The notes under the pieces are model-generated. The model was not told the origin of the DNA and made no database searches. It saw only the letters and a list, made by a program, of their open reading frames with translations. This document shows, one piece after another, positions 6,772 to 13,986 of a stretch of 15,288 bases of DNA. The position numbers and the translations under genes are program-made. Each line of letters opens with the position of its first letter. Position 1 is the stretch's first letter. This DNA is from an uncultured Helcococcus sp. (GTDB lineage Bacteria > Bacillota > Clostridia > Tissierellales > Peptoniphilaceae), in contig NZ_CAMPYN010000031.1 of the NCBI RefSeq assembly GCF_946998255.1, positions 1 to 15,288 of the forward strand. Reading direction: 5' to 3'.

Positions 6772-7648
6772 TGCAAACACTTCAGAAATACTTTTATATT
6801 CTGCAGAAGAATTGAAACAAAGTATTAAGGCAAGTGAAGGTAGAGTTATCTTATCAGAGAATGTAGCTATACATCCTGCATGGATAAATGACTTAACCAA
6901 CACTGAATTAGCTGCTTCATTTGGTGCCGACTTAATTTTATTAAATGGGGTTGACGTAATTGAGCCGAATTTAGCTAATGTAGAAAATCAAAAAGACTTT
7001 GTAAATGAATTAAAGAAATTAGTAGGAAGACCAATAGGTGTAAATCTAGAACCTGTTGATGAAAATGCTGCTATGATGGATGAAGTAATTGAAATTTCTA
7101 AAGGTAGAACTGTAAATGAAGAAAGTTTGAAGGCTTTAAACGAATTAGGCATGGACTTTCTATGCTTGACAGGTAATCCTGGTACAGGTGTAACAAACAA
7201 AGCAATTGGAGAAGCAATAAGACTTGCTAAAAAACATTTCAATGGTTTGATAATTGCTGGTAAGATGCATTCATCCGGTGTAGATGAACCAGTATGTGAT
7301 GAAGATACAATTAAAGAATTCACAGAAGCTGGAGCAGATATAATTTTAGTGCCTTCAATTGGAACAATTCAAGGTTTTGATGAAGAACAATTAAAATTAG
7401 CCTGTGATGTTGCGCATAAAAATGATGCCTTAGTCATGACAGCAATCGGTACAAGTCAAGAAGGTGCTAGACCTGAAACTATTAGAGAAATGGCTATAAG
7501 AAATAAATTATGCGGTGCTGATGTACAACATATAGGAGATGCCGGATTTAGTGGTTTAGCTCCAGTTGAAAATATTTTTGAAATGAGTGTGGCTATAAGA
7601 GGATTAAGACATACTGTTTCAAGAGTAGCCAGATCTGTAAATAGATAG
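6755..7648 (+). CDS. DUF7916 family TIM-barrel-like protein linked to a PTS
   Basis: The 297-residue soluble protein has the alternating strand/helix pattern of a TIM barrel, with short strands ending in GADLILLNG (about 58-66), RPIGVNLEPVD (about 92-102), FLCLTGNPGTGV (about 135-146), LIIAGKMHSSG (about 165-175), GADIILVPSIGT (about 193-204) and DALVMTAIGTS (about 224-234). I recall such proteins beside cellobiose-type PTS genes, now called DUF7916 and earlier labelled loosely as haloacid dehalogenase-like or PEP phosphonomutase; I cannot check this here. I see no HAD motif (DxDxT). The start ATG overlaps the IIC gene by 17 bases and has AGGAG 6 bases upstream inside IIC, so translation is coupled. 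A role on the imported sugar phosphate is inferred. The glycine-rich strand ends could bind a phosphate. Confidence 0.8.
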   Translation: MRRLISANTSEILLYSAEELKQSIKASEGRVILSENVAIHPAWINDLTNTELAASFGADLILLNGVDVIEPNLANVENQKDFVNELKKLVGRPIGVNLEPVDENAAMMDEVIEISKGRTVNEESLKALNELGMDFLCLTGNPGTGVTNKAIGEAIRLAKKHFNGLIIAGKMHSSGVDEPVCDEDTIKEFTEAGADIILVPSIGTIQGFDEEQLKLACDVAHKNDALVMTAIGTSQEGARPETIREMAIRNKLCGADVQHIGDAGFSGLAPVENIFEMSVAIRGLRHTVSRVARSVNR

Positions 7649-7674
7649 GTTCTTTTAGAAAAGATTAGAAATAG

Positions 7675-7711
7675 AAAAGCAAGGAGGACATTAAAGTCCG
7701 CCTTGCTTTTT
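7675..7711. terminator. Terminator downstream of DUF7916, probably bidirectional
   Basis: AAAAGCAAGG (7675-7684) pairs with CCTTGCTTTT (7701-7710). After one A/G mismatch, GGAC (7686-7689) pairs with GTCC (7696-7699) around a 6-base loop. The run of T follows on the plus strand. On the minus strand TTTT and T-rich sequence follow, so it may also end transcripts coming from mgtA through 7731-7850. Confidence 0.85.
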
Positions 7712-7730
7712 GTAATTTTATTAATTTAAA

Positions 7731-7850
7731 CTATCTTAATACTTTTACATCACCCATCCTAGGAGCATCCATAGGAAGGCTGGCATCAGATTGCCAATGG
7801 CCGTCATCAGGTCCGAAACTTATTGTGATTGTTTTGTTATTATACTTATT
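7731..7850 (-). pseudogene. Coding-like remnant, 39 codons without a start
   Basis: On the minus strand an open frame runs from a stop at 7851-7853 to a TAG at 7731-7733. It has no start codon or ribosome binding site at its head. The C-terminal part reads ISFGPDDGHWQSDAS, then LPMDAPRMGDVKVLR and stop, with mixed residues and a locally higher GC content than the nearby intergenic DNA, so it looks like the tail of a real protein. It sits in another frame just past the mgtA stop and before the shared terminator. I cannot name the parent protein. The plus strand is also partly open here, so coding on either strand is not proven. Confidence 0.4.
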
Positions 7851-7857
7851 TTATTTC

Positions 7858-10500
7858 CTACAACCATTCGCCAAATCTGTTCATAAAGAATTTCTTAACC
7901 ACTTCTACCACTAGTGAGTAAAGTAAAATGATACCTAGCATTACCCATAGATATTTAATATTAGGTGAAACCAGGTCTACAAGTATAGCTAGTTGTGGTA
8001 CAAAGGCTATTGAGAGAGCAACTAAACTAACTAGTAGTGTTGAAATTACAAGACCTTTAGCAGGTTTTGACCTAATAAATGGTATTCTTTCAGTTCTTAT
8101 AGCATAGGTGATTACTATTTGTGAAACTGTACCAAATACAAACCATCCAGCTTGGAATTGTGGTGCGAATTCTAAAGTTTTATAGCCAAATATATACCAA
8201 AGGGAAGCAAAGATTAAAATATCAAATATAGATGATATTGGTCCCATTATATATGTGAATAATTTGATGGATTTTGAATTCCATTTTCTTGGTGATTTCA
8301 CGTATTCAGGGTCTACATTATCAAAGGCTATACCTATTTGTGCGAAGTCATTTAGTAAGTTTTGAGTCAAAATGTGGACTGGTAGCATTGGTAAGAATGG
8401 TAAAAATATTGAAGCAACTATTACAGCTACCATATTACCAAAGTTACCAGAAACGGACATTTTTAGGTATTTCATAACATTACCAAAAGTCTTTCTACCC
8501 TCAAGTACACCTTCTTCAAGAACCATCAAGTCTTTTTCTAACAGGATTATATCAGCAGTTTCCTTAGCTATATCGACAGCTGAATCAACTGAAATGCCAA
8601 CATCAGCCCTTCTAAGGGCAGGGGCATCATTTATACCATCTCCCATATAACCGACAGTATGTCCTTTTTCCTTATAGGCTTCGATGACTCTTCTCTTTTG
8701 CATTGGGTCCAATTTACTAAATAATTGAGTCCTATCTACCACATCAGCAAGCTCTTGGTCGGTCATATTGCTTACCTGCGTACCGGTATAGTGTTCATCA
8801 ATGTTAAGCCCTATTTCATTACATACTTTTAGGGCAACACCTTCAGAGTCACCTGTTAAAACAACAGTTTTAACACCGTGTTCTTTCAGGGCTTGGATAG
8901 CTTCTGATGCAGATTCTTTTGGTGGATCTAAAAATCCTATAAATCCAATTAAAATCATTTCAGATTCATCTTCTACTGAAAAATGTTTTTCGTCAGGAAC
9001 TTCATGTTTTTGAGCAACTGCAATGATTCTTAAACCGTCATGATTATATTTTAGATATGTTTCCATGGCGATTTTTTCTTCCTCTTCTCCAAGGGGGAGT
9101 ACTTGACCATCTATTTCAACATAAGAGCAAATATCCATAACCTCTTCTACAGCACCTTTTGTAACTAGTCTTCTAGAGCCTTCTTGGTCCTGTAGTACAA
9201 CGCTCATTCTCCTACGGCTAAAGTCGAATGGTATTTCGTCAATTCTTTTATAGGAATCTAAAATCTCAGCCATACCATTTTTTTCAGCCCTGTTGATTAC
9301 TGCTAGGTCAATAAGGTTTTTAAGTCCTGTTTGGAAGTAAGAGTTTAGATAGGCATTCCTCAAAACTCTTGTGTCATCATTTCCCCTAAGGTCTATATAT
9401 TTTTCTAAAACGATTTTATCCTCTGTTAAAGTGCCGGTTTTATCTGTACATAAAACATCCATTTCACCAAAAGTTTGAATGGATCCTAAGTCTCTAACTA
9501 TTACTTTCTTTTTACTCATGGCTTGAGCACCTGTAGCCAGGGTTGAAGTCATGATAACTGGTAGCATTTCAGGTGTAAGTCCCACAGCTATACTTATAGA
9601 AAATAGTAGGGCGCTTAACCAATCTTTTTTGATAACAGCGTTTATCACAAAAATTAAAGGGATGATAAGAAGCATCATTCTGATTAATAATTTAGATACA
9701 TCATTAACACCTTTTTCAAATGAGGTTCTTTCACGACCGGATTCTAAAGATTTAGCAATAGTGCTGAAATATGTATTTTGACCAGTGTGGACTACTACGG
9801 CTGTAGCAGATCCTGATACTAAATCCGTGCCTAATAAACCGATATTCTCTAAATCTGCAAGGCTGTATTCTTCCTTATCTTTTAATTTTGTGAACTTTTC
9901 AACAGGGTTTGATTCTCCAGTGAGAGCAGACTGGGATAAGAATGTATCCTTAGTTTGTATAAATCTTACATCAGCAGGTAACATGTCACCAGCTGAAAGT
10001 TTAACTATATCTCCGGGAACTACTTCATCTACATCAATTTCCACAACTTGCCCATTCCTGATTACGTGGCAAGTATTTGCAACTAATTCCTTTAAACTTT
10101 TAGCTGCCCTATTGGAGTTTCTTGATTGAATAAAGGAAATTCCAGTTGATATCGCAACCATTAAAATTATAATTGAAACAGTTACATAGTCTTTATCTGG
10201 AGACAAGACTACATCTGTAAAGTAGGTAACTATTGCAACTACGATCAATATCAAGTTGAAGGGGTTTATAAGTGCTTCTAAAAATAATTTTAAGTCTGTA
10301 TGTTTATCTTCAACTTCGATAGAATTTTTTCCGTACTTTTCTTGTCTACTTTCTACTTCTTCACTAGAAAGACCTTGGTCACTAGTTTTGAGTTTAGTGA
10401 GTATATTTTCAATAGACATTTGAGAATATCTTCTAATATCTCTTTGTTTCTTTTCTTCTGTTTTATTTACGTTATTTTTCGTATTATTATAAAGGTCCAT
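7858..10500 (-). CDS. mgtA: Magnesium-transporting P-type ATPase, MgtA/MgtB type
   Basis: The 880-residue protein is the usual length for this P3B ATPase class, which imports Mg2+ across the membrane with ATP. Domains in order: N-terminal cytoplasmic and helix pair (to about 120), actuator domain with LTGES (193-197), the SVGLTPEMLP-type helix (here AVGLTPEMLP, 305-314), phosphorylation site DKTGT with Asp353, nucleotide domain with KGA (448-450), hinge TGDSEG (549-554) and GDGINDAP (620-627). The C-terminal half has the MgtA-type stretch PVHILTQNLLNDFAQIGIAFD and PRKWN, which distinguishes it from calcium pumps. Start: ATG at 10500 with AGGAGGTG 6 bases upstream. It is transcribed alone from an extended -10 promoter with a very short leader. 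All catalytic motifs are intact. Confidence 0.95.
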   Translation of the reverse strand: MDLYNNTKNNVNKTEEKKQRDIRRYSQMSIENILTKLKTSDQGLSSEEVESRQEKYGKNSIEVEDKHTDLKLFLEALINPFNLILIVVAIVTYFTDVVLSPDKDYVTVSIIILMVAISTGISFIQSRNSNRAAKSLKELVANTCHVIRNGQVVEIDVDEVVPGDIVKLSAGDMLPADVRFIQTKDTFLSQSALTGESNPVEKFTKLKDKEEYSLADLENIGLLGTDLVSGSATAVVVHTGQNTYFSTIAKSLESGRERTSFEKGVNDVSKLLIRMMLLIIPLIFVINAVIKKDWLSALLFSISIAVGLTPEMLPVIMTSTLATGAQAMSKKKVIVRDLGSIQTFGEMDVLCTDKTGTLTEDKIVLEKYIDLRGNDDTRVLRNAYLNSYFQTGLKNLIDLAVINRAEKNGMAEILDSYKRIDEIPFDFSRRRMSVVLQDQEGSRRLVTKGAVEEVMDICSYVEIDGQVLPLGEEEEKIAMETYLKYNHDGLRIIAVAQKHEVPDEKHFSVEDESEMILIGFIGFLDPPKESASEAIQALKEHGVKTVVLTGDSEGVALKVCNEIGLNIDEHYTGTQVSNMTDQELADVVDRTQLFSKLDPMQKRRVIEAYKEKGHTVGYMGDGINDAPALRRADVGISVDSAVDIAKETADIILLEKDLMVLEEGVLEGRKTFGNVMKYLKMSVSGNFGNMVAVIVASIFLPFLPMLPVHILTQNLLNDFAQIGIAFDNVDPEYVKSPRKWNSKSIKLFTYIMGPISSIFDILIFASLWYIFGYKTLEFAPQFQAGWFVFGTVSQIVITYAIRTERIPFIRSKPAKGLVISTLLVSLVALSIAFVPQLAILVDLVSPNIKYLWVMLGIILLYSLVVEVVKKFFMNRFGEWL

Positions 10501-10520
10501 AAGACACCTCCTATCACATC

Positions 10521-10529
10521 ATTATAGCA
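10521..10529 (-). promoter_or_regulatory. Extended -10 promoter of mgtA
   Basis: On the minus strand the sequence reads TG-C-TATAAT, a perfect extended -10. Transcription should start near 10514, only about 14 bases before the ATG, so the leader is just the ribosome binding site. No clear -35 was seen. Confidence 0.65.
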
Positions 10530-10591
10530 TAATGGCAAGTAATAAACTTATTTTAGAAATACCAACGATTTATGTTTAATATTTTTTTATT

Positions 10592-10607
10592 TGGTAAAAT
10601 ATATAAT
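10592..10607 (+). promoter_or_regulatory. Probable promoter region of the DUF4298 gene
   Basis: Two overlapping -10 candidates are visible: TG-G-TAAAAT (10592-10600, extended form) and TATAAT (10602-10607). Neither has a good -35 box. One of them is the likely start of the DUF4298 transcript, with a leader of about 20 bases. Confidence 0.4.
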
Positions 10608-10632
10608 ATAAGTATAAATAACGGAGGTAGTT

Positions 10633-10935
10633 ATGGAATTTGAACACATTGTAAAATATACTGAAATTTATGAAAACCACAAGAAGGAATTAGAAGCGTT
10701 CAAAAAATCACTTGAGGATTTTCAAAAATCTTATGCTGAATATAGAAAACTTGTAGAATACTACGATAGCAAACAATTTATGGAAGATTTTGACAAGTCA
10801 AATAATGGAGAAATAGATCCTGAAATAAATCAAGGTATACTTACTGAAGATGCGATTTATGATTTGATCGGCGACAACTACTATTTAGCTATTGATCTTT
10901 TAACAATGGCAACAGATATGATAAAAAATAATTAA
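10633..10935 (+). CDS. DUF4298 family small protein
   Basis: The 100-residue acidic cytoplasmic protein fits the DUF4298 family, which is common in Firmicutes and has no known function that I am aware of. The first half (about 10-45) is a charged helix with heptad-like hydrophobics, probably a coiled coil. It is followed by the family signature: YYDSKQFMEDFD (43-54), then GEIDPEINQGILTEDAIYDL (59-78). There is no membrane segment, signal peptide or catalytic motif. Start: ATG at 10633 with GGAGGT 4 bases upstream. It is a single-gene unit between its own promoter and the terminator at 10957-10986, divergent from mgtA and convergent with arginase. Confidence 0.85.
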   Translation: MEFEHIVKYTEIYENHKKELEAFKKSLEDFQKSYAEYRKLVEYYDSKQFMEDFDKSNNGEIDPEINQGILTEDAIYDLIGDNYYLAIDLLTMATDMIKNN

Positions 10936-10956
10936 TTAAATATTGATAAATAAAGG

Positions 10957-10986
10957 TAAAAGAGCTAGCGGAAACTAGCTCTTTTA
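10957..10986. terminator. Bidirectional terminator between DUF4298 and arginase genes
   Basis: TAAAAGAGCTAG (10957-10968) pairs perfectly with CTAGCTCTTTTA (10975-10986), a 12-base stem with the 6-base loop CGGAAA. T-rich sequence lies at both outer ends, so it can stop the plus-strand DUF4298 transcript and the minus-strand arginase transcript. Confidence 0.88.
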
Positions 10987-10988
10987 TG

Positions 10989-11885
10989 TTATATAAATTT
11001 TTTACCAAAGAATGCTAGTAGTAATTCTTTAGCTATCAAAGATGTTTTGTTTCTTATATCCAAACTTGGGCTCACTTCAACCAATTCTAAGCCTTTGATC
11101 TTATCATTCTTACCCAATCTAGACATTATATCCCTGGCCATATTGTAGTCTAGTCCACCCCTTACAGGCACTCCTGTACCTGGAGCTATATCCATATCTA
11201 TGGAGTCGATGTCATAAGAAGTATAGATATTATCTACATCTTTTAGGTATTCAAAAGTTTCTTCTAAAACATTTTTGATTCCTTTTTCATATATTTCAGC
11301 CATTGAGAAATATTTAATATTTAATTTTTCAATTATTTTTTCTTCGCCTTCATCAATATCTCTGATGGCTATATAGACTATGTTTTTAGCCTTTAGGAAA
11401 TAATCTCCGCCAATATTATTTAGCCTATCATCGCATAAACCTAATAGGGCAGCAATTGGCATACCATGGACATTTCCTGAGGTGGATGTCTTATCGGTAT
11501 TTATATCTGCGTGGGCATCAACGTAAATAAGGCCTGGATTATCATATTTTTTCAAAAAGGCCTTAAAAGTTGCTAATACTAATGAATGGTCACCTCCCAA
11601 AATTAATGGGAATGAATCCCTATTAAACAAGTCATAAGCTTGTTCATTAATCTTTCTTAGTGAAGGTAATAGCCTATCCAAGTTGGTCATATTGTCAATG
11701 TTTTTTTCTTTTTTATAACCATTGTCTATATCAATATTTCCTAGGTCATTTACGGTCAGACCAAGATCGACCAAGTCATCCAAAACACCGGTCATTCTTA
11801 TTGAATCTGGCCCTAGTCTAGTACCAATAGTGCTTGCACCCAAATCCATAGGAATTCCAAGTATTGAAATATTATTTTTATTCAT
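10989..11885 (-). CDS. rocF: Arginase (arginine to ornithine and urea)
   Basis: The 298-residue cytoplasmic enzyme matches the length of Bacillus RocF and carries all binuclear manganese motifs: GGDHS (His100), DAHAD (Asp123, His125, Asp127) and SYDIDSID (Asp225, Asp227). NVHGMPIAALLG and the late VEVSP (Glu270) are typical of arginase rather than agmatinase. It hydrolyses L-arginine to L-ornithine and urea. Start: the ATG at 11885 is chosen because GGAG lies 7 bases upstream; a TTG twelve bases earlier would include the binding site in the coding region and is unlikely. It is a single-gene unit from its own extended -10 promoter, ending at the shared terminator. Formimidoylglutamase or agmatinase is less likely. 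The product ornithine could feed the Ord-like dehydrogenase route. Confidence 0.9.
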   Translation of the reverse strand: MNKNNISILGIPMDLGASTIGTRLGPDSIRMTGVLDDLVDLGLTVNDLGNIDIDNGYKKEKNIDNMTNLDRLLPSLRKINEQAYDLFNRDSFPLILGGDHSLVLATFKAFLKKYDNPGLIYVDAHADINTDKTSTSGNVHGMPIAALLGLCDDRLNNIGGDYFLKAKNIVYIAIRDIDEGEEKIIEKLNIKYFSMAEIYEKGIKNVLEETFEYLKDVDNIYTSYDIDSIDMDIAPGTGVPVRGGLDYNMARDIMSRLGKNDKIKGLELVEVSPSLDIRNKTSLIAKELLLAFFGKKFI

Positions 11886-11909
11886 TTTAATCTCCAACTT
11901 TTTCTTTTA

Positions 11910-11918
11910 ATTATATCA
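11910..11918 (-). promoter_or_regulatory. Extended -10 promoter of the arginase gene
   Basis: On the minus strand the sequence reads TG-A-TATAAT, a perfect extended -10 without a clear -35. It places the transcript start near 11903, leaving a leader of about 18 bases. It is separate from the T-box promoter, which starts 27 bases further on the other strand. Confidence 0.65.
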
Positions 11919-11944
11919 CTATTTGTTCCAAAGGCTTAAAAATT

Positions 11945-11973
11945 TTGACATATGCATAAAAATTCTTTATAAT
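11945..11973 (+). promoter_or_regulatory. Consensus sigma-A promoter of the T-box-brnQ transcript
   Basis: TTGACA (11945-11950), 17-base spacer, TATAAT (11968-11973): a perfect match to consensus. Transcript start is expected near 11980. A strong constitutive promoter is what one expects ahead of a leader controlled by termination. Confidence 0.9.
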
Positions 11974-11979
11974 ACTCTT

Positions 11980-12250
11980 AATAAATAGATTTAAGATTAA
12001 AGAGTATAGAAAAAAAGAGTAAGCTTATGAAAGAGTGCAGAGAGTAGTCGTTTGGTGCGAGACTATCTTGGAAGTAGGTTGAAAATCATTTTTCTCTTGC
12101 AAGTCTGAAAAGAGTAAGACTTGACGCGATTGCATGCGTTATTGTGCACGGCATTGATAGATGCTTGAGAGCTTATTTTTGTATAAGAATTAAGGTGGTA
12201 ACGCGGAATATTTCGTCCTTTGTCAATTGGCAAAGGACTTTTTTATTTTT
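11980..12250 (+). ncRNA. T-box riboswitch leader of brnQ, probable isoleucine specifier
   Basis: The leader of about 270 bases has the T-box layout. Stem I starts with A-rich GAAAAAAAGAG near 12008 and is closed by TTTTTCTC (12089-12096). Its apical part has the paired TAGTC and GACTA with GGTG. The specifier loop probably presents ATC (12085-12087), the isoleucine codon, followed by A just before the closing strand. The T-box sequence AAGGTGGTAACGCGG lies at 12192-12206, with bulge bases TGGT (12196-12199) that can pair with the ACCA end of uncharged tRNA-Ile. The terminator stem is GTCCTTTG (12215-12222) with CAAAGGAC (12231-12238), followed by a T run. Low isoleucine charging should allow readthrough into brnQ. 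The bulge ends in AAC where the consensus has ACC. Confidence 0.92.
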
Positions 12251-12283
12251 AAATATATTTATAATATTTTTTTTGGAGGAAAG

Positions 12284-13612
12284 ATGAACAAGTTAAAAAG
12301 AAATGACTTTATGCATGTAAGTGTAATGTTATTTGGATTATTTTTTGGAGCAGGAAATCTGATATTCCCACCACTTTTAGGAAATCAAGCAGGGACAAGC
12401 ATGTGGATTGCATTTTTAGGTTTTGCCATTACGGCTATAGTATTTCCGGTAGTGGGTGCTATTGTTGTAGGTAAAACCGAAGGTTTAACAAATCTAGCAA
12501 GCAGAGTTGGACCAATATTTGCCCTAATATTCACAACAGCTATATACATGTCCATAGGACCAGGAATGGGAATACCAAGAGCAGGCAGTGTACCCTTTGA
12601 AATGGCTATAGCACCTTATTTACCGCAATCATTTTCAGTCACTTTAGCGAGGCTAATCTACACCTTTGTGTTTTTTGCTGTAGCCATGTGGATTTGCTTA
12701 AATCCAAGTAGGCTAGTAGTAAGAGTAGGAAAATATCTAACACCAAGTTTGCTATTATTGATAACTCTTATGTTTGTTAGGGTTGTATTGCTACCTAGCA
12801 ATGTAGGCCAACCAGTTGGCGATTATGCCAGTGCGCCTTTAGTAAAAGGTTTCTTGTCTGGCTATGAAACCATGGATGCCATAGCTGCCCTAAACTTTGG
12901 TTTTGTTGTAGCAGTTTCTATCAAGAGATTTGGTGTAAAAGACAAAAAAGCCGTTACCAGATATACAGTTAAAAGTGGATTGATTGCAGGATCTTTATTG
13001 ACTATTGTATATGGTATGCTTAGTTTAATAGGAATGAGAACATCAGGATTATTAGTCGGTGCAGAAAATGGAGTAGTCATTCTTACTGCGAATGTAAGAG
13101 AAGCCTTTGGAGAATTTGGCCTAGTTTTATTAGCAGGTATCTTCACCTTGGCATGTCTAACTACATGTGTTGGACTAATCACAAGTGGTGGGGAATACTT
13201 CCACACACTTTTCAAAGAAAAATTATCTTATAGGGCTTGGGTATATATTTGGACCATATTTTCATTTTTAATGGCAAACTTTGGTCTAAACAAGCTCTTA
13301 GCAATATCTGTACCAATGTTATTGATCATATATCCAGTTGCACTTTTACTCATAGTTATGGGTATAAGTCACGACTTGTTTAAGTATGAGAAATTATCCT
13401 ACTTATTTTCAGCTGTCGTGGCTGTAGTGTTACCAGTTATAAATGTGTTAGCGACAAGCTTTAAAGTAAGGTTACCTTTACTAACAGCTTTTGAAGAGGG
13501 GTTGCCTTTAGCAGACGAGGGATTGTCTTGGTTGCTGCCTACTTTAGGGGTATTGGTCGTGGCATATATTGTTGAAAAAATGATAAATAGTGAGAAGTTG
13601 AAGGTTAGATAA
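12284..13612 (+). CDS. brnQ: Branched-chain amino acid:cation symporter, BrnQ (LIVCS family)
   Basis: The 442-residue membrane protein has about twelve hydrophobic segments and is the usual length for this family, which imports leucine, isoleucine and valine with Na+ or H+. Family marks: MLFGLFFGAGNLIFPPLLG near the N-terminus (about 15-33), SIGPGMGIPRAG (about 91-102), YETMDAIAALNFGFV (about 194-208) and the SGGEYFH-type stretch near 300. Start: ATG at 12284 with GGAGG 4 bases upstream. An earlier in-frame ATG at 12227 lies inside the terminator stem of the T-box and has no binding site, so it is rejected. Transcription is governed by the isoleucine-type T-box upstream, which fits the substrate. 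The gene ends at a strong terminator. Confidence 0.94.
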   Translation: MNKLKRNDFMHVSVMLFGLFFGAGNLIFPPLLGNQAGTSMWIAFLGFAITAIVFPVVGAIVVGKTEGLTNLASRVGPIFALIFTTAIYMSIGPGMGIPRAGSVPFEMAIAPYLPQSFSVTLARLIYTFVFFAVAMWICLNPSRLVVRVGKYLTPSLLLLITLMFVRVVLLPSNVGQPVGDYASAPLVKGFLSGYETMDAIAALNFGFVVAVSIKRFGVKDKKAVTRYTVKSGLIAGSLLTIVYGMLSLIGMRTSGLLVGAENGVVILTANVREAFGEFGLVLLAGIFTLACLTTCVGLITSGGEYFHTLFKEKLSYRAWVYIWTIFSFLMANFGLNKLLAISVPMLLIIYPVALLLIVMGISHDLFKYEKLSYLFSAVVAVVLPVINVLATSFKVRLPLLTAFEEGLPLADEGLSWLLPTLGVLVVAYIVEKMINSEKLKVR

Positions 13613-13623
13613 AGGAAGAATGT

Positions 13624-13659
13624 ACTCTTGCAAAACTTGTGGTTTTGCAAGAGTTTTTT
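13624..13659 (+). terminator. Rho-independent terminator of brnQ
   Basis: ACTCTTGCAAAAC (13624-13636) pairs perfectly with GTTTTGCAAGAGT (13642-13654), a 13-base stem with a 5-base loop, followed by a run of T to 13659. It starts 12 bases after the stop codon. Confidence 0.93.
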
Positions 13660-13694
13660 GATTGGTGATCTTTGTGGTTGGCCATATGAAGAAA

Positions 13695-13886
13695 ATAAGT
13701 TTTAAAATCAATTTTGACCTTATATACTTATGAGAATTCAAAAACTGTAAGTGTTAAATCGGTTTTTTGAATTTAAAACTTATCTGAGAAGTTGGAAATA
13801 AGTTTTAAAATCGCTTTTTAGATTTTATACTTACGAAAATCTCAAAACCGTAAGTTTTAAAATCATTTTTTGACTTTAAAACTTAT
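13695..13886. repeat. Array of four 37-base imperfect palindromes, period 51-52
   Basis: Units at 13695-13731, 13747-13783, 13798-13834 and 13850-13886 each begin [AG]TAAGT and end ACTTA[TC]. Each has an inner TTAAA.TC or related arm and a T-rich centre, so each can fold as a hairpin. The gaps are 15, 14 and 15 bases. Units 1-2 and 3-4 form a tandem direct repeat with an exact 103-base offset and about 80% identity by my count over 89 bases. AAGTTGG (13789-13795) and CCAACTT (13892-13898) frame the second copy as outer inverted ends, and GTTGG also occurs at 13677-13681. It fills the gap between the brnQ terminator and the terminator of the convergent dehydrogenase gene. No open frame or RNA family was recognised. 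Confidence 0.75.
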
Positions 13887-13918
13887 CTCGCCCAACTTTA
13901 CTCCAAATCCTCACAAAA

Positions 13919-13955
13919 AAAGTTGTTGCAAAATTTTTCGCAACAACTCCTCTTT
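13919..13955 (-). terminator. Terminator of the amine dehydrogenase gene (copy 1 of a repeated hairpin)
   Basis: AGTTGTTGC (13921-13929) pairs with GCAACAACT (13940-13948), and the loop is A/T-rich. On the minus strand the stem is followed by a run of T. A second, smaller hairpin (GTT-GCCT with AGGC-AGC-AAC, about 13960-13979) lies between it and the stop codon. The 28 bases 13921-13948 match 15142-15169 except for one base. Confidence 0.82.
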
Positions 13956-13986
13956 TTACGTTGCCTAAAAGGCAGCAACATTTATA

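Noticed and set aside
9785..10129. Plus-strand open frames inside mgtA, and similar ones inside IIC, DUF7916, BrnQ and the dehydrogenase gene
   Set aside because: They are antisense to intact genes with all catalytic motifs, show biased composition and lack ribosome binding sites.
10501..10632. M-box or other magnesium riboswitch before mgtA
   Set aside because: The gap holds two divergent promoters and two ribosome binding sites. No room or conserved stem pattern for a riboswitch is left.
11886..11897. TTG start for arginase
   Set aside because: The TTG overlaps the GGAG ribosome binding site of the ATG at 11885, which also gives the usual family length.
12227..12283. N-terminal extension of BrnQ by 19 residues
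   Set aside because: It lies in the T-box terminator stem and T run, has no ribosome binding site, and the family starts at the later ATG with GGAGG in front.
13695..13886. CRISPR array
   Set aside because: Repeats are imperfect (about 80%) and palindromic over their full length. The gaps are only 14-15 bases and resemble each other, and no Cas genes are present.
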